The notes under the pieces are model-generated. The model was not told where the DNA came from and did no database searches. It was given only the letters and a program-made list of their open reading frames with translations. From assembly GCF_003008425.1 (NCBI RefSeq), contig NZ_PXOQ01000006.1, positions 124,001 to 188,000 on the forward strand: a DNA stretch of 64,000 nt. The letters are read 5' to 3'. This DNA comes from Aurantibacter aestuarii (GTDB lineage: Bacteria; Bacteroidota; Bacteroidia; Flavobacteriales; Flavobacteriaceae). Every line of letters starts with the position of its first letter. The stretch's first letter is position 1. The position numbers and the translations under genes are program-made. Below are positions 52,812 to 64,000 of this stretch, in pieces.

Positions 52812-54938
52812 ATGGCTAGAGATTTAAAATATACAAGAAATATTGGAATTGCGGCTCATATTGATGCTGGTAAAACAACAACAACAGAGCGTATTCTTTA
52901 TTATACAGGAGTTTCACACAAGATTGGTGAGGTGCACGATGGTGCAGCAACCATGGACTGGATGGAGCAAGAGCAAGAAAGAGGTATTACAATTACATCT
53001 GCAGCAACTACATGTACTTGGGTTTTTCCAAAGGAAAATGCTCAACCAACTGAAGATGCTAAAGATTATCATTTTAATATTATCGATACACCAGGTCACG
53101 TAGATTTTACGGTTGAAGTAAACCGTTCATTACGTGTATTAGATGGTTTAGTGTTCCTTTTTAGTGCAGTAGATGGTGTAGAGCCACAATCTGAAACTAA
53201 CTGGAGACTTGCAGATAATTATAAAGTACCAAGAATTGGTTTTGTTAATAAAATGGATCGTCAAGGATCTAATTTCTTAGCAGTTTGCCAACAGGTAAAA
53301 GATATGTTAAAATCTAATGCAGTGCCAATTGTATTAAACATTGGTGATGAGGCAGATTTTAAAGGAATTATAGATTTAGTAAAAAACCGTGCTATTGTAT
53401 GGCATGATGAAACTCAAGGAGCAACATTTGATGTTATTGAAATTCCTGAAGAGTTAAAAGAAGATGCTAGAAAGTACAGAGCTTTATTAATTGAAGAAGT
53501 TGCTGGTTACGACGAAAATCTTTTAGAGAAATTCATGGAAGATGAAGACTCTATTACAGAGGACGAAGTACATGCTGCTTTAAGAGCTGCGGTTATGGAT
53601 ATGGCTATCATACCAATGATTTGTGGATCTTCATTCAAGAATAAAGGTGTTCAGTTTTTATTAGATGCAGTTTGTCGTTACTTACCTTCTCCATTAGATA
53701 GAGAAAGTGTAATTGGAACAAATCCTGAAACTGATAAAGAAGAAAGACGTAAGCCAAGTGTAGATGAGCCGTTTGCGGCTTTAGCATTTAAAATTGCTAC
53801 AGATCCATTCGTAGGTCGTTTAGCATTTTTCCGTGCTTACTCTGGACGTTTAGATGCTGGTTCTTATATTTTGAACAACCGTTCAGGTAAAAAAGAGCGT
53901 ATCTCACGTATTTACCAAATGCACTCTAATAAACAAAATGCTATCGATTTTATTGAAGCAGGAGATATTGGAGCAGCAGTAGGATTTAAAGATATTAAGA
54001 CTGGTGATACTATGTCTGATGAGAAACATCCTATTGTATTAGAATCTATGGACTTCCCAGATCCAGTAATTGGTATCGCGGTAGAGCCTAAAACTAAAGC
54101 AGACGTAGATAAAATGGGTATGGCTTTAGCTAAATTAGCTGAAGAAGATCCAACATTTACAGCAAGAACAGATGAAGCTTCAGGGCAGACTATTATCTCT
54201 GGAATGGGAGAGCTACACTTAGATATTATTGTAGATCGTTTACGTCGTGAATTTAAAGTTGAAGTTAACCAAGGTCAGCCTCAAGTAGAGTACAAAGAAG
54301 CGATTACTCAAAAAGCGCAACACAGAGAAGTTTACAAGAAACAATCTGGTGGACGTGGTAAATTCGCAGATATTGTATTTACATTAGAGCCTGCTGAAGA
54401 AGGTAAAGAAGGTTTAGAATTCATTTCTGAAATTAAAGGTGGTAACGTTCCTAAGGAATTTATCCCTTCTATTGAGAAAGGATTTAAAATGGCAATGACA
54501 AATGGTCCATTAGCAGGATACGAAGTTGATGCTATGAAAGTAACATTAACAGATGGTTCTTACCACGATGTGGATTCGGATCAGTTATCTTTCGAGTTAG
54601 CTGCTAAGTTAGGATTTAAAAACTCTGCAAAAGCTGCTAAAGCAGTAATTATGGAGCCTATCATGAAACTTGAAGTTATTACTCCAGAAGAGAACATGGG
54701 TGATATTGTAGGTGACTTAAACCGTCGTCGTGGTCAAGTAAGTGATATGGGTGATAGAGCTGGAGCTAAAACAGTAAAAGCAACTGTGCCATTATCTGAA
54801 ATGTTTGGTTATGTAACTACATTAAGAACACTTTCATCAGGTCGTGCAACATCAACAATGGAATTTTCACACTATGCTGAAACACCTTCTAATATTTCAG
54901 AAGAAGTGATTAAAGCAGCTAAAGGAGTTGAAGCTTAA
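52812..54938 (+). CDS. fusA: Elongation factor G
   Basis: 708-aa translocase GTPase. G1 [12 protein letters not shown], switch [14 protein letters not shown] (in NKMDRQG), followed by the domains II-V including the PQVEYKEAI and [10 protein letters not shown] segments of domain IV. No tuf follows; the next gene is rpsJ, as in other Bacteroidota. Confidence 0.99.
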   Translation: MARDLKYTRNIGIAAHIDAGKTTTTERILYYTGVSHKIGEVHDGAATMDWMEQEQERGITITSAATTCTWVFPKENAQPTEDAKDYHFNIIDTPGHVDFTVEVNRSLRVLDGLVFLFSAVDGVEPQSETNWRLADNYKVPRIGFVNKMDRQGSNFLAVCQQVKDMLKSNAVPIVLNIGDEADFKGIIDLVKNRAIVWHDETQGATFDVIEIPEELKEDARKYRALLIEEVAGYDENLLEKFMEDEDSITEDEVHAALRAAVMDMAIIPMICGSSFKNKGVQFLLDAVCRYLPSPLDRESVIGTNPETDKEERRKPSVDEPFAALAFKIATDPFVGRLAFFRAYSGRLDAGSYILNNRSGKKERISRIYQMHSNKQNAIDFIEAGDIGAAVGFKDIKTGDTMSDEKHPIVLESMDFPDPVIGIAVEPKTKADVDKMGMALAKLAEEDPTFTARTDEASGQTIISGMGELHLDIIVDRLRREFKVEVNQGQPQVEYKEAITQKAQHREVYKKQSGGRGKFADIVFTLEPAEEGKEGLEFISEIKGGNVPKEFIPSIEKGFKMAMTNGPLAGYEVDAMKVTLTDGSYHDVDSDQLSFELAAKLGFKNSAKAAKAVIMEPIMKLEVITPEENMGDIVGDLNRRRGQVSDMGDRAGAKTVKATVPLSEMFGYVTTLRTLSSGRATSTMEFSHYAETPSNISEEVIKAAKGVEA

Positions 54939-54949
54939 ATACTAAGAAC

Positions 54950-55255
54950 ATGAGTCAGAAAATCAGAATAAAATTAAAATCTTACGATCATAGCTTAGTA
55001 GATAAGTCTGCTGATAAGATTGTAAAAACAGTAAAGAGTACAGGTGCTGTGGTAACTGGTCCAATTCCATTACCAACACACAAGAAAATTTTTACCGTAT
55101 TACGTTCACCTCACGTAAATAAGAAGTCTAGAGAACAATTTCAATTAAGCTCTTACAAGCGCTTATTAGATATTTACTCATCATCTTCTAAAACAATTGA
55201 TGCTTTAATGAAGCTTGAATTACCAAGTGGAGTTGAAGTAGAAATTAAGGTGTAA
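54950..55255 (+). CDS. rpsJ: 30S ribosomal protein S10
   Basis: 101 aa. [20 protein letters not shown] and [20 protein letters not shown] are the S10 signatures. Followed by a 125-base gap holding two hairpins and a terminator-like structure before rplC. Confidence 0.99.
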   Translation: MSQKIRIKLKSYDHSLVDKSADKIVKTVKSTGAVVTGPIPLPTHKKIFTVLRSPHVNKKSREQFQLSSYKRLLDIYSSSSKTIDALMKLELPSGVEVEIKV

Positions 55256-55380
55256 GTTTTTAAAGTAAAATGTCCTTAACGATGGTTAAGGAAAAACGGA
55301 AAAAATACAATTCAAGGCTGAAACGTATTTTCGGCCTTGAGTTTTTTTAAATAAAAATTAATAATAAATAAATAATAATT
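55256..55380 (+). other. rpsJ-rplC leader with tandem hairpins
   Basis: Hairpin 1 is a perfect 8-bp stem (55273-55280 with 55285-55292, 4-base loop). Hairpin 2 is the terminator listed separately. The region is AT-rich after it, with no TAnnTTTG element before rplC. It is the longest gap in an otherwise tight operon. Confidence 0.75.
55312..55348 (+). terminator. Terminator-like hairpin inside the ribosomal operon
   Basis: 12-bp stem (55312-55323 with 55329-55340, one G-T wobble), 5-base loop, then a run of seven T. It lies before essential genes, so it must be read through or regulated; attenuation of rplC and downstream genes is likely. Confidence 0.75.
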
Positions 55381-55998
55381 ATGTCTGGGTTAATTGGAAA
55401 AAAAATCGGAATGACCAGCATTTTCGACGAAAATGGAAAGAATATTCCATGTACAGTAATCGAAGCTGGACCATGCGTTGTTACCCAAGTCAGAACTGAA
55501 GAAGTAGATGGTTATTCTGCACTTCAATTAGGTTTCGATGACAAGACAGAGAAAAGTGCTACTAAAGCAGACTTAGGTCACGCTAAAAAAGCAGGTACTT
55601 CTGTTAAGAGAAAACTAGTTGAATTTCAAGGTTTTGATGAGGAGTACAAATTAGGAGATACACTAACAGTAGAGCATTTCACAGAAGGTGAATTTGTTGA
55701 TATTGCAGGAGTATCTAAAGGTAAAGGATTTCAAGGTGTTGTAAAGCGTCATGGTTTTGGTGGTGTAGGTCAAGCGACTCACGGTCAGCATAACCGTCTA
55801 AGAGCACCAGGTTCTATCGGTGCAGCTTCTTATCCTGCAAGAGTTTTCAAAGGAATGAAAATGGCAGGAAGAATGGGTGGCGACACAGTTAAAGTTGAAA
55901 ATTTAAGAGTTTTAAAAGTAGTTTCAGATAAAAATCTTTTAGTAGTAAAAGGTTGTGTACCTGGACACAAAAATTCTTATGTAATTATTAGAAAATAA
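55381..55998 (+). CDS. rplC: 50S ribosomal protein L3
   Basis: 205 aa. [18 protein letters not shown] at the start and the [40 protein letters not shown] segments identify it. The stop codon overlaps the rplD start in TAATG. Confidence 0.99.
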   Translation: MSGLIGKKIGMTSIFDENGKNIPCTVIEAGPCVVTQVRTEEVDGYSALQLGFDDKTEKSATKADLGHAKKAGTSVKRKLVEFQGFDEEYKLGDTLTVEHFTEGEFVDIAGVSKGKGFQGVVKRHGFGGVGQATHGQHNRLRAPGSIGAASYPARVFKGMKMAGRMGGDTVKVENLRVLKVVSDKNLLVVKGCVPGHKNSYVIIRK

Positions 55999-56627
55999 TG
56001 AAAGTAGCAGTTTTAGATATTAACGGAAAAGATACAGGTAGAAAGGTTGAACTTTCTAATTCTGTATTCGAAATTGAGCCAAATAATCACGCTGTTTACT
56101 TAGATGTAAAACAATATTTAGCTAACCAAAGACAAGGTACACACAAGTCTAAGGAAAGAGCTGAAATTGCAGGAAGTACGCGTAAGATTAAAAAACAAAA
56201 AGGAACTGGTACTGCTCGTGCGGGTAGTATTAAGTCTGGAGTATTTAAAGGTGGAGGACGTATGTTCGGACCAAGACCTCGTAACTACTCATTCAAATTA
56301 AATAAATCACTGAAGAGATTAGCACGTAAATCGGCTTTTAGTATTAAGGCAAAAGAGAATGCAATTGTAGTTTTAGAAGACTTCAATTTCGATTCTCCAA
56401 AGACCAAAAATTTTACTTCTATCCTGAGTGCGTTGGACTTACAAAATAAAAAGTCTCTATTTGTGTTGGGTGCATCAAATAAAAATGTATATTTGTCGTC
56501 ACGCAATTTAAAAAGCTCTGAAGTGTTAACTAACTCAGAAATAAGCACTTACAAGATTATGAATGCTAATCAAGTAGTGCTTTTAGAGAGTTCTTTAGAA
56601 GAAATTGTAACGAATTTAAGTAAATAA
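55998..56627 (+). CDS. rplD: 50S ribosomal protein L4
   Basis: 209 aa. The long internal loop with [20 protein letters not shown], which reaches into the peptide exit tunnel, is present. In E. coli L4 represses its own operon; whether it does so here at the rpsJ-rplC leader is untested. Starts in the rplC stop (TAATG). Confidence 0.99.
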   Translation: MKVAVLDINGKDTGRKVELSNSVFEIEPNNHAVYLDVKQYLANQRQGTHKSKERAEIAGSTRKIKKQKGTGTARAGSIKSGVFKGGGRMFGPRPRNYSFKLNKSLKRLARKSAFSIKAKENAIVVLEDFNFDSPKTKNFTSILSALDLQNKKSLFVLGASNKNVYLSSRNLKSSEVLTNSEISTYKIMNANQVVLLESSLEEIVTNLSK

Positions 56628-56634
56628 GAAAGCG

Positions 56635-56925
56635 ATGAGTATCTTAATTAAACCTATTATTACAGAAAAAGCGACAGCTAACACTGAGTTGAACAACTGT
56701 TTTAGCTTTTTCGTAAAAACTAAGGCGAACAAGGTAGAAATTAAAAAAGCGGTGGAAGCTGCTTATGGCGTTTCTGTTGAAAAAGTTCGTACTATAAATG
56801 TCCGTCCAGATAGAAAGACCAAGTTTACAAAAACTGGGATTCAACATGGTAAAACAAATGCTCTTAAAAAAGCAATTGTACAACTGGCGGAAGGTGAATC
56901 GATTGATTTATACACTAACATGTAA
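56635..56925 (+). CDS. rplW: 50S ribosomal protein L23
   Basis: 96 aa. IIKPIITEKAT at the N-terminus (LIKPIITEKA), NKVEIKKAVEAAYGVSVEKV and the KVRTINVRPDR segment identify this exit-site protein. Confidence 0.98.
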   Translation: MSILIKPIITEKATANTELNNCFSFFVKTKANKVEIKKAVEAAYGVSVEKVRTINVRPDRKTKFTKTGIQHGKTNALKKAIVQLAEGESIDLYTNM

Positions 56926-56936
56926 TTTAAAGACAA

Positions 56937-57761
<825 letters not shown>

Positions 57762-57767
57762 TAAGAC

Positions 57768-58046
57768 ATGGCAAGATCATTAAAAAAAGGACCTTACGTT
57801 CATTATAAATTAGAAAGAAAAGTGGCTGCTAATGTTGAAGCAAACAAAAAGACTGTTATTAAAACTTGGTCTAGAGCTTCAATGATAACACCAGATTTTG
57901 TAGGACAAACTATTGCAGTACATAACGGTCGTCAATTCGTACCAGTTTATGTTACTGAAAATATGGTAGGTCATAAATTAGGAGAATTTTCACCAACACG
58001 ATCTTTTAGAGGTCACGCAGGTGCAAAAAATAAAGGAAAAAAATAA
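57768..58046 (+). CDS. rpsS: 30S ribosomal protein S19
   Basis: 92 aa. [34 protein letters not shown] and [17 protein letters not shown] are S19 signatures. Confidence 0.99.
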   Translation: MARSLKKGPYVHYKLERKVAANVEANKKTVIKTWSRASMITPDFVGQTIAVHNGRQFVPVYVTENMVGHKLGEFSPTRSFRGHAGAKNKGKK

Positions 58047-58052
58047 TAAGCT

Positions 58053-58460
58053 ATGGGAAGTCGTAAAAAACAAATGGCAGACGCTATTAAGGAAGGGAAA
58101 AAGCAAATTGCTTTCGCGAAACTTAATAACTGTCCTACGTCACCAAGAAAAATGCGTTTAGTAGCCGATTTAGTAAGAGGTGAACGCGTAGAAAAAGCGC
58201 TTAATATTTTGAAGTTTAGCTCAAAGGAAGCGTCAAACCGTTTAGAGAAATTATTATTATCTGCGGTTGCTAACTGGCAAGCTAAGAATGAGGAAGCTAG
58301 TATTGAAGAAGCTGAATTATTCGTACAAGAGATAAGAGTAGATGGTGGATCAATGTTAAAAAGATTACGTCCAGCACCTCAAGGTCGCGCACACAGAATT
58401 AGAAAACGTTCTAACCACGTAACTATCGTAGTTGGAGCTAACAATAACACACAAAGCTAA
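58053..58460 (+). CDS. rplV: 50S ribosomal protein L22
   Basis: 135 aa. [40 protein letters not shown] and the tunnel hairpin are clear. A start at M8 is also possible. The 3' end is followed by rpsC after 7 bases. Confidence 0.98.
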   Translation: MGSRKKQMADAIKEGKKQIAFAKLNNCPTSPRKMRLVADLVRGERVEKALNILKFSSKEASNRLEKLLLSAVANWQAKNEEASIEEAELFVQEIRVDGGSMLKRLRPAPQGRAHRIRKRSNHVTIVVGANNNTQS

Positions 58461-58467
58461 GATAGAT

Positions 58468-59187
58468 ATGGGACAAAAAACAAATCCAATCGGGAATCGC
58501 TTAGGAATTATCAGAGGATGGGAATCTAACTGGTACGGAGGAAACGATTATGGTGACAAACTTGCCGAAGACGATAAGATTAGAAAATACGTTCACGCGC
58601 GTTTATCTAAAGCTAGTGTATCTCGAGTAATTATTGAGAGAACTTTAAAACTTGTAACCGTTACTATCACTACTGCTAGACCTGGTATTATTATAGGAAA
58701 AGGTGGACAAGAGGTAGACAAGTTAAAAGAAGAGCTTAAGAAAATTACAGAGAAGGAAGTTCAGATTAATATTTTTGAAATTAAAAGACCTGAACTTGAT
58801 GCATTTTTAGTAGCAACTAGTATTGCTCGTCAAATTGAAAATCGTATTTCATACAGACGTGCAATTAAAATGGCTATCGCTGCTACAATGCGTATGAATG
58901 CTGAAGGAATTAAAGTTCAGATTAGTGGACGTTTAAACGGAGCTGAAATGGCACGTTCAGAGCACTACAAAGAAGGACGTATTCCTTTATCGACTTTTAG
59001 AGCCGATATTGATTATGCTTTAGTTGAGGCACATACTACTTATGGTAGATTAGGTGTTAAAGTTTGGATCATGAAAGGTGAAGTATATGGTAAAAGAGAT
59101 CTTTCTCCACTTGTAGGTTTATCTACTAAAAAGCAAGGAAAAGGTGGACGTCAAGGTGGTAAGCCACAACAAAGACGTAGAAAGTAA
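58468..59187 (+). CDS. rpsC: 30S ribosomal protein S3
   Basis: 239 aa from the ATG at 58468, which gives the standard [13 protein letters not shown] start. An in-frame TTG at 58432 lies inside rplV and is rejected. KH domain with [14 protein letters not shown], and the C-terminal [28 protein letters not shown] segments. Confidence 0.99.
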   Translation: MGQKTNPIGNRLGIIRGWESNWYGGNDYGDKLAEDDKIRKYVHARLSKASVSRVIIERTLKLVTVTITTARPGIIIGKGGQEVDKLKEELKKITEKEVQINIFEIKRPELDAFLVATSIARQIENRISYRRAIKMAIAATMRMNAEGIKVQISGRLNGAEMARSEHYKEGRIPLSTFRADIDYALVEAHTTYGRLGVKVWIMKGEVYGKRDLSPLVGLSTKKQGKGGRQGGKPQQRRRK

Positions 59188-59207
59188 TTTTTTAAAGAAA
59201 AGAACAA

Positions 59208-59627
59208 ATGTTACAGCCTAAAAGAACAAAATTTAGAAAAATGCAAAAGGGACGTATGAAAGGGAACTCTGGTAGAGGTCACTTACTTTCAAACGGAACT
59301 TTTGGAATAAAATCATTAGATTCTAATTTTTTAACATCACGTCAAATAGAAGCTGCTCGTATTGCTGCTACTCGTTTTATGAAAAGAGAAGGTCAACTGT
59401 GGATTAAAATATTCCCAGATAAGCCAATAACAAAGAAACCTCTTGAAGTACGTATGGGTAAAGGTAAAGGAGCTGTAGAATATTGGGCTGCTGTTGTTAA
59501 ACCAGGTAGAATCCTTTTTGAAGTAGGAGGAGTACCATTAGACGTTGCTAAAGAAGCATTACGTTTAGCGGCTCAAAAATTACCAGTTAAAACTAAGTTT
59601 GTAATCGCTAGAGATTACCAAGCATAA
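59208..59627 (+). CDS. rplP: 50S ribosomal protein L16
   Basis: 139 aa. [20 protein letters not shown] start, the [10 protein letters not shown]-type segment ([19 protein letters not shown]), and [20 protein letters not shown] identify it. Confidence 0.99.
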   Translation: MLQPKRTKFRKMQKGRMKGNSGRGHLLSNGTFGIKSLDSNFLTSRQIEAARIAATRFMKREGQLWIKIFPDKPITKKPLEVRMGKGKGAVEYWAAVVKPGRILFEVGGVPLDVAKEALRLAAQKLPVKTKFVIARDYQA

Positions 59628-59640
59628 TTTATTTGATATC

Positions 59641-59832
59641 ATGAAACAATCAGAAATTAAAGAATTATCTGTAGCTGAGTTACAAGAGAAACTTAGTGAA
59701 TCAAAAAAGAGTTATTCAGATTTAAAAATGGCTCATGCTATCTCTCCTTTAGAAAACCCTATTCAATTACGTCAAATGAGACGTAGTGTTGCAAGAATTG
59801 CAACAGAATTAACTAAAAGAGATTTACAATAA
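59641..59832 (+). CDS. rpmC: 50S ribosomal protein L29
   Basis: 63 aa. MKQSEIKELSVAELQEKL start and the helical hairpin ending MRRSVARIATELTKRDL, the normal L29 pattern. Confidence 0.97.
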   Translation: MKQSEIKELSVAELQEKLSESKKSYSDLKMAHAISPLENPIQLRQMRRSVARIATELTKRDLQ

Positions 59833-59844
59833 TTCTGCCTAAAG

Positions 59845-60102
59845 ATGGAAAAAAGAAACTTAAGAAAAGAACGTATTGGTGTAGTTACTAGTAATAAAAT
59901 GCAGAAATCAATTGTGGTATCTGAAGTTAAGAAGGTAAAACACCCAATGTACGGTAAGTTCGTGTTAAAGACTAAGAAATATGTTGCACACGACGAGACA
60001 AACGATTGTAATATTGGAGATACTGTAAAGATCATGGAAACAAGACCTTTAAGTAAATCTAAATGTTGGAGATTAGTTGAAATAATTGAAAGAGCGAAGT
60101 AA
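59845..60102 (+). CDS. rpsQ: 30S ribosomal protein S17
   Basis: 85 aa. [20 protein letters not shown] and [20 protein letters not shown] are the S17 signatures. The stop overlaps rplN in TAATG. Confidence 0.98.
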   Translation: MEKRNLRKERIGVVTSNKMQKSIVVSEVKKVKHPMYGKFVLKTKKYVAHDETNDCNIGDTVKIMETRPLSKSKCWRLVEIIERAK

Positions 60103-60470
60103 TGGTACAGCAAGAATCAAGATTAAGAGTTGCAGATAATACTGGAGCAAAGGAAGTTTTAACTATCCGTGTTCTAGGTGGAACTAAAAGAAGATACGCT
60201 TCTATTGGAGATAAAATAGTAGTCGCTGTTAAAGATGCAACCCCAAACGGTAACACCAAAAAGGGATCAGTTGCAACTGCAGTAGTTGTACGTACTAAGA
60301 AAGAAGTAAGACGTCCAGACGGATCTTATATTAGATTTGATGATAACGCTTGTGTACTTTTAAATCCGCAAGGAGAAATGAAAGGTACTCGTGTATTTGG
60401 ACCTGTTGCTAGAGAACTTCGTGATAAATCTTTCATGAAAATTGTATCATTAGCGCCTGAGGTGCTTTAA
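60102..60470 (+). CDS. rplN: 50S ribosomal protein L14
   Basis: 122 aa. [20 protein letters not shown] start and [30 protein letters not shown] segments identify it. Confidence 0.99.
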   Translation: MVQQESRLRVADNTGAKEVLTIRVLGGTKRRYASIGDKIVVAVKDATPNGNTKKGSVATAVVVRTKKEVRRPDGSYIRFDDNACVLLNPQGEMKGTRVFGPVARELRDKSFMKIVSLAPEVL

Positions 60471-60793
60471 TGAAAAATAAAATGACAAAGCTAAAAATTA
60501 AAACAGGAGACACTGTAAAAGTTATTGCTGGAGACCATAAAGGTTCTGAAGGTAAAGTAACTAAAGTGTTTATTGAAAAGAATAAAGCGATAGTAGAAGG
60601 TGTAAATATGATTAAAAAACATATGAAACCTAGTGCTCAAAGTCCGCAAGGAGGAATTGTAGAAAAAGAAGCGCCTATTCATGTTTCTAATTTAAGTCTT
60701 TTAACTTCTAAAGGAGATGAGACAAGAGTTGGATACAGAACTGAAAAAGGTAAAAAAGTTCGTTTTTCTAAAAAATCTAATGAAGTTATATAA
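60470..60793 (+). CDS. rplX: 50S ribosomal protein L24
   Basis: 107 aa from the ATG in the rplN stop (TAATG); the alternative ATG at 60482 gives [15 protein letters not shown], the usual family N-terminus, and is about equally likely. KOW motif [20 protein letters not shown], then [15 protein letters not shown]. Confidence 0.97.
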   Translation: MKNKMTKLKIKTGDTVKVIAGDHKGSEGKVTKVFIEKNKAIVEGVNMIKKHMKPSAQSPQGGIVEKEAPIHVSNLSLLTSKGDETRVGYRTEKGKKVRFSKKSNEVI

Positions 60794-60795
60794 TT

Positions 60796-61347
60796 ATGGC
60801 ATATTCACCTAGACTTAAGGAAGAGTATAAAAGCAAAGTAATTGCTGCTCTTACAGAAGAATTTGGTTACAAGAATGTAATGCAGGTTCCTAAATTAGAA
60901 AAAATTGTTGTTTCTAAAGGAGTTGGTGCTGCTGTTTCTGATAAGAAATTAGTAGATTACGCTGTGGATGAGTTAACTACAATTACAGGACAAAAAGCCG
61001 TTTCTACGTTATCGAAAAAAGATGTTGCATCTTTTAAATTACGTAAGGGAATGCCAATTGGAGCTAAAGTAACACTAAGAGGAGAGCAAATGTTCGAATT
61101 TTTAGATCGTTTAATCACTTCAGCATTACCACGTGTAAGAGATTTCAACGGGATTAAAGCTACTGGATTTGATGGTAGAGGTAACTATAACTTAGGAATT
61201 ACTGAGCAAATCATTTTTCCTGAAATAGATATCGATAAAGTAAATAAAATTTCAGGAATGGATATTACTTTCGTAACTTCGGCCGCTACAGATAAAGAAG
61301 CAAAATCATTATTAACTGAAATGGGTTTACCATTCCAAAAAAACTAA
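60796..61347 (+). CDS. rplE: 50S ribosomal protein L5
   Basis: 183 aa. [38 protein letters not shown], and [19 protein letters not shown] are L5 signatures (5S rRNA-binding protein). Confidence 0.99.
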   Translation: MAYSPRLKEEYKSKVIAALTEEFGYKNVMQVPKLEKIVVSKGVGAAVSDKKLVDYAVDELTTITGQKAVSTLSKKDVASFKLRKGMPIGAKVTLRGEQMFEFLDRLITSALPRVRDFNGIKATGFDGRGNYNLGITEQIIFPEIDIDKVNKISGMDITFVTSAATDKEAKSLLTEMGLPFQKN

Positions 61348-61350
61348 GTT

Positions 61351-61620
61351 ATGGCTAAAGAATCAATGAAAGCCCGCGAGGTTAAAAGAAGTAAAACTGT
61401 CGCTAAATATGCTGCAAAGCGTAAAGCTCTTAAAGAAGCTGGAGATTATGAGGCGTTACAGAGATTACCAAAAAACGCATCGCCTATTCGTCAGCACAAC
61501 CGTTGTAAATTAACGGGAAGACCAAGAGGTTACATGAGAACATTTGGAATTTCTAGAGTTTTATTTAGAGAAATGGCTAACCAAGGTTTAATACCAGGAG
61601 TTACTAAAGCAAGTTGGTAA
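61351..61620 (+). CDS. rpsN: 30S ribosomal protein S14
   Basis: 89 aa long form without the CxxC zinc ribbon. [20 protein letters not shown] and [20 protein letters not shown] identify it. Followed by a 60-base gap with a hairpin before rpsH. Confidence 0.98.
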   Translation: MAKESMKAREVKRSKTVAKYAAKRKALKEAGDYEALQRLPKNASPIRQHNRCKLTGRPRGYMRTFGISRVLFREMANQGLIPGVTKASW

Positions 61621-61630
61621 AATTATAATT

Positions 61631-61666
61631 GGTTTTAGGTTCGACGTTTTGTCGAAAACCAAAACC
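61631..61666 (+). promoter_or_regulatory. Hairpin in the rpsN-rpsH spacer
   Basis: Arms 61631-61645 and 61651-61666 pair over most of their length (TTCGAC/GTCGAA closing a 5-base loop, then GGTT/AACC with a small bulge, then further pairs). No T run, so not a terminator; it may be a protein-binding or processing site. Confidence 0.5.
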
Positions 61667-61680
61667 GCAAATTAATATAT

Positions 61681-62079
61681 ATGTATACAGATCCAATTGC
61701 AGATTATTTAACACGAGTTAGAAACGCAGTGCGTGCTAACCATAGAGTTGTAGAAATACCTGCATCAAATTTAAAAAAGAACATTACTAAAATATTATTC
61801 GATCAAGGATATATTTTAAGTTACAAATTTGAAGATTCTAATGTTCAAGGGACTATTAAAATAGCTCTTAAATATAACAAGGAAACAAAAGAGCCTGTTA
61901 TTAGAAAAATTCAAAGAATTAGTAAGCCAGGTTTACGTAAGTATTCTAGCTCTAAAGAGTTACCACGTATTCTTAATGGTCTTGGTATAGCAATCGTTTC
62001 TACCTCTCATGGTGTAATGACTGCTAAGCAAGCTCAAAGAGAGAATGTTGGTGGGGAAGTTTTATGTTACGTTTACTAA
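61681..62079 (+). CDS. rpsH: 30S ribosomal protein S8
   Basis: 132 aa. [18 protein letters not shown] start, the [18 protein letters not shown] segment, and the C-terminal [18 protein letters not shown] are S8 signatures. S8 represses the spc operon in E. coli, which makes the upstream hairpin interesting. Confidence 0.99.
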   Translation: MYTDPIADYLTRVRNAVRANHRVVEIPASNLKKNITKILFDQGYILSYKFEDSNVQGTIKIALKYNKETKEPVIRKIQRISKPGLRKYSSSKELPRILNGLGIAIVSTSHGVMTAKQAQRENVGGEVLCYVY

Positions 62080-62094
62080 AAAAAGAATAGAGAT

Positions 62095-62637
62095 ATGTCA
62101 AGAATAGGAAATAATCCAGTTGTTATTCCATCAGGAGTAACAGTAACTGTAAACGATAACGTAATTACTGCTAAAGGTAAAATGGGTGAATTAACTCAAA
62201 ACTTTGATACAGTAGAAGTTAAAGTTGAAGAAGGAAATGTTTATGTGACGCGATCTTCTGATTCAAAAGATAGTAAAGCTAAGCATGGTTTATACAGATC
62301 TTTAGTGCACAATATGATAAAAGGTGTTTCTGAAGGTTGGACAAAACAATTAGAATTGGTTGGTGTAGGTTACAGAGCAACAAACCAAGGTAATAATTTA
62401 GATTTAGCATTAGGTTTTTCTCATAACATTGTTATTAGAATAGCTGAAGAAGTTAAAGTGGAAACAGTATCTGAAAAAGGTAAAAACCCAATTATTAAAT
62501 TAACTTCTCATGACAAACAATTAGTTGGTCAAGTTGCTGCTAAGATTAGAGATTACAGAAGACCTGAACCATACAAAGGTAAAGGAATCAAGTTTGTTGG
62601 AGAGATTTTAAGAAGAAAAGCAGGTAAATCAGCTTAA
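62095..62637 (+). CDS. rplF: 50S ribosomal protein L6
   Basis: 180 aa. MSRIGNNPVVIPSGVTVTV start; LVGVGYRATNQGNNLDLALG and the C-terminal RRPEPYKGKGIKFVGE signature. Confidence 0.99.
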   Translation: MSRIGNNPVVIPSGVTVTVNDNVITAKGKMGELTQNFDTVEVKVEEGNVYVTRSSDSKDSKAKHGLYRSLVHNMIKGVSEGWTKQLELVGVGYRATNQGNNLDLALGFSHNIVIRIAEEVKVETVSEKGKNPIIKLTSHDKQLVGQVAAKIRDYRRPEPYKGKGIKFVGEILRRKAGKSA

Positions 62638-62647
62638 TATATAAGTC

Positions 62648-63004
62648 ATGGCGTTAACAAAAAACGAAAAAAGATTAAGAATTAAAAGCAGAGTTCGTAA
62701 GGTTGTTTCTGGAACTGAAGCTAGACCTAGATTATCTGTTTTTAGAAGTAATAAAGAAATTTATGCTCAGATAGTAAACGATGTAGATGGTAAAACATTA
62801 GTATCTGCTTCTTCTAGAGAAAAGAGTATTAGTTCTGAAAAAGGAAATAAAATAGAAATCGCTGCTTTAGTAGGTAAGTCAATTGCTGAAAAAGCTCTTA
62901 AAGCTGGAATTGAAACCATCTCTTTTGATAGAGGGGGATTTTTATACCACGGAAGAGTAAAATCATTAGCCGATGGGGCTAGAGAAGCAGGACTTAAATT
63001 CTAA
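62648..63004 (+). CDS. rplR: 50S ribosomal protein L18
   Basis: 118 aa. [20 protein letters not shown] and [20 protein letters not shown] identify this 5S rRNA-binding protein. Confidence 0.99.
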   Translation: MALTKNEKRLRIKSRVRKVVSGTEARPRLSVFRSNKEIYAQIVNDVDGKTLVSASSREKSISSEKGNKIEIAALVGKSIAEKALKAGIETISFDRGGFLYHGRVKSLADGAREAGLKF

Positions 63005-63010
63005 GAAATT

Positions 63011-63535
63011 ATGTATCAGAAATACAAAAGTGCAGAGTTAGTAAAACCAAGTGGTTTAGATTTGAAAGATCGTTTGGTTGGAGTACAGAGAGTTACTAAA
63101 GTAACAAAAGGTGGTAGAGCATTTGGTTTCTCAGCAATCGTTGTTGTTGGTGATGAAGCTGGTGTTGTAGGGCAAGGTTTAGGTAAATCTAAAGATGTAG
63201 CTAGTGCAATTGCAAAAGCAATCGAAGATGCTAAAAAGAACTTAGTTCGTATCCCTATTATTAAAGGAACTTTACCTCATGAACAAAAAGGTAAATATGG
63301 TGGAGCTAGAGTAAATATTATTCCTGCAGCACCTGGTACCGGAGTTATTGCTGGTGGAGCTGTAAGAACAGTTTTAGAAGCAGTTGGAGTACATGATGTA
63401 TTATCTAAATCTCAAGGATCTTCTAATCCACATAACGTTGTAAAAGCAACATTTGATGCTTTATTACAATTAAGAAGTGCTCAATCAATAGCTAAAGAAA
63501 GAGGTCTTTCTTTAGAGAAAGTGTTTAACGGATAA
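63011..63535 (+). CDS. rpsE: 30S ribosomal protein S5
   Basis: 174 aa. [37 protein letters not shown] and [20 protein letters not shown] are S5 signatures. Confidence 0.99.
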   Translation: MYQKYKSAELVKPSGLDLKDRLVGVQRVTKVTKGGRAFGFSAIVVVGDEAGVVGQGLGKSKDVASAIAKAIEDAKKNLVRIPIIKGTLPHEQKGKYGGARVNIIPAAPGTGVIAGGAVRTVLEAVGVHDVLSKSQGSSNPHNVVKATFDALLQLRSAQSIAKERGLSLEKVFNG

Positions 63536-63545
63536 AATAGGACAG

Positions 63546-63728
63546 ATGGCTAAGATAAAAGTAAAAAAAGTTAAAAGTGCTATCAATCGTACATTAAGAC
63601 AAAAGAGAACTTTAGAGGCTCTAGGTTTAAAAAAGATTGGTCAAGTCGTAGAACACGAAGCTACACCTAACATTTTAGGTATGGTTAAAAAAGTAAATCA
63701 CTTAGTTTCTGTTGAAGAAACTAAATAA
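63546..63728 (+). CDS. rpmD: 50S ribosomal protein L30
   Basis: 60 aa. KIKVKKVKSAINRTLRQKRT and LKKIGQVVEHEATPNILGMV, the single-domain L30 pattern. Confidence 0.97.
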   Translation: MAKIKVKKVKSAINRTLRQKRTLEALGLKKIGQVVEHEATPNILGMVKKVNHLVSVEETK

Positions 63729-63740
63729 TACAACTAATAA

Positions 63741-64000
63741 ATGAATTTAAGTAACTTACAACCGGCAGAAGGATCGGTAAAAAATCAAGGCAAGCGAGTA
63801 GGTCGCGGACAAGGTTCAGGTAAAGGTGGTACTGCAACACGTGGTCACAAAGGTGCTAAGTCTCGTTCAGGATATTCTAAGAAAGTAGGTTTTGAAGGTG
63901 GTCAAATGCCTTTACAGCGTCGTGTTCCAAAATTTGGTTTCACTAATATTAATCGTAAAGAATACCAAGCAATTAACTTAGATAAGATTCAACAATTAAT
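63741..64000 (+). CDS. rplO: 50S ribosomal protein L15 (3' end cut by window)
   Basis: Starts at ATG 63741, 12 bases after rpm[16 protein letters not shown], then the glycine-rich [20 protein letters not shown] and [15 protein letters not shown] are the L15 signatures. About 86 residues are present before the window ends; by gene order secY should follow. Confidence 0.97.
   Translation, partial: MNLSNLQPAEGSVKNQGKRVGRGQGSGKGGTATRGHKGAKSRSGYSKKVGFEGGQMPLQRRVPKFGFTNINRKEYQAINLDKIQQL

Overview
The window looks like a chromosomal segment from a member of the family Flavobacteriaceae (phylum Bacteroidota); I cannot name the genus from sequence alone. The evidence is a low-GC genome, genes with almost no Shine-Dalgarno sequences, promoters of the Bacteroidota form (TTG, about 18-19 bases, TAnnTTTG), a SusC/SusD outer-membrane pair, an ObgE without extra C-terminal domain, a short-LID adenylate kinase, and a str-S10-spc ribosomal cluster with no tuf between fusA and rpsJ.

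Layout. 1-3500 (minus): end-truncated gap, lipA, an ECF sigma factor, a membrane glycosyltransferase and a small Cys-rich membrane protein. 3600-8530: methyltransferase, SlyD-like FKBP, LysE-type exporter, then murB, a class I aminotransferase and a DUF1573 protein on the minus strand. 8683-14571: valS, two tandem minus-strand mini-genes for secreted CHxPPGN/HLAHGD proteins, a coiled-coil lipoprotein and a secreted DNA/RNA endonuclease. 14568-20039 (minus): GT2, methyltransferase and ketoacyl synthase III form one operon, followed by gcvP. 20157-25046: a UbiA-like protein, an ECF sigma/anti-sigma pair, and a GbsR/MarR-controlled operon (membrane protein, DoxX-like gene broken by a stop codon, DUF2071, membrane-tethered methyltransferase, membrane protein).

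25114-35068: M3 oligopeptidase, purE, a three-gene regulatory module (unknown 115-aa protein, membrane TPR-like/LytTR protein, LuxR-type HTH), purK, an unusual hpt-adk gene fusion, obgE and mpl. 35081-43495: small membrane and DUF proteins, radC, a deacetylase-like protein, a YjjG-like phosphatase, rarA, a rhomboid protease and rlmB. 43567-51759 (minus): a SusCD-type uptake locus with two surface lipoproteins and, upstream, an Omp85-like outer-membrane protein. 51858-64000: a strong promoter followed by the ribosomal super-operon from rpsL to the start of rplO, running off the window.

Most of the content is housekeeping. The parts that deserve attention are: the GbsR/MarR operon with two matching palindromic operators (one covering the -33 element of the regulator's promoter) and its nonsense-broken DoxX gene; the tandem mini-gene pair with duplicated upstream sequence; the hpt-adk fusion; the regulatory module lying between purE and purK; and a tandem hairpin/terminator structure between rpsJ and rplC that looks like a ribosomal-protein attenuator. 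I found no CRISPR array, insertion sequence, prophage, rRNA or tRNA gene. Several apparent upstream start codons (TTG/GTG) fall inside -7 promoter elements, and I have moved those starts downstream.
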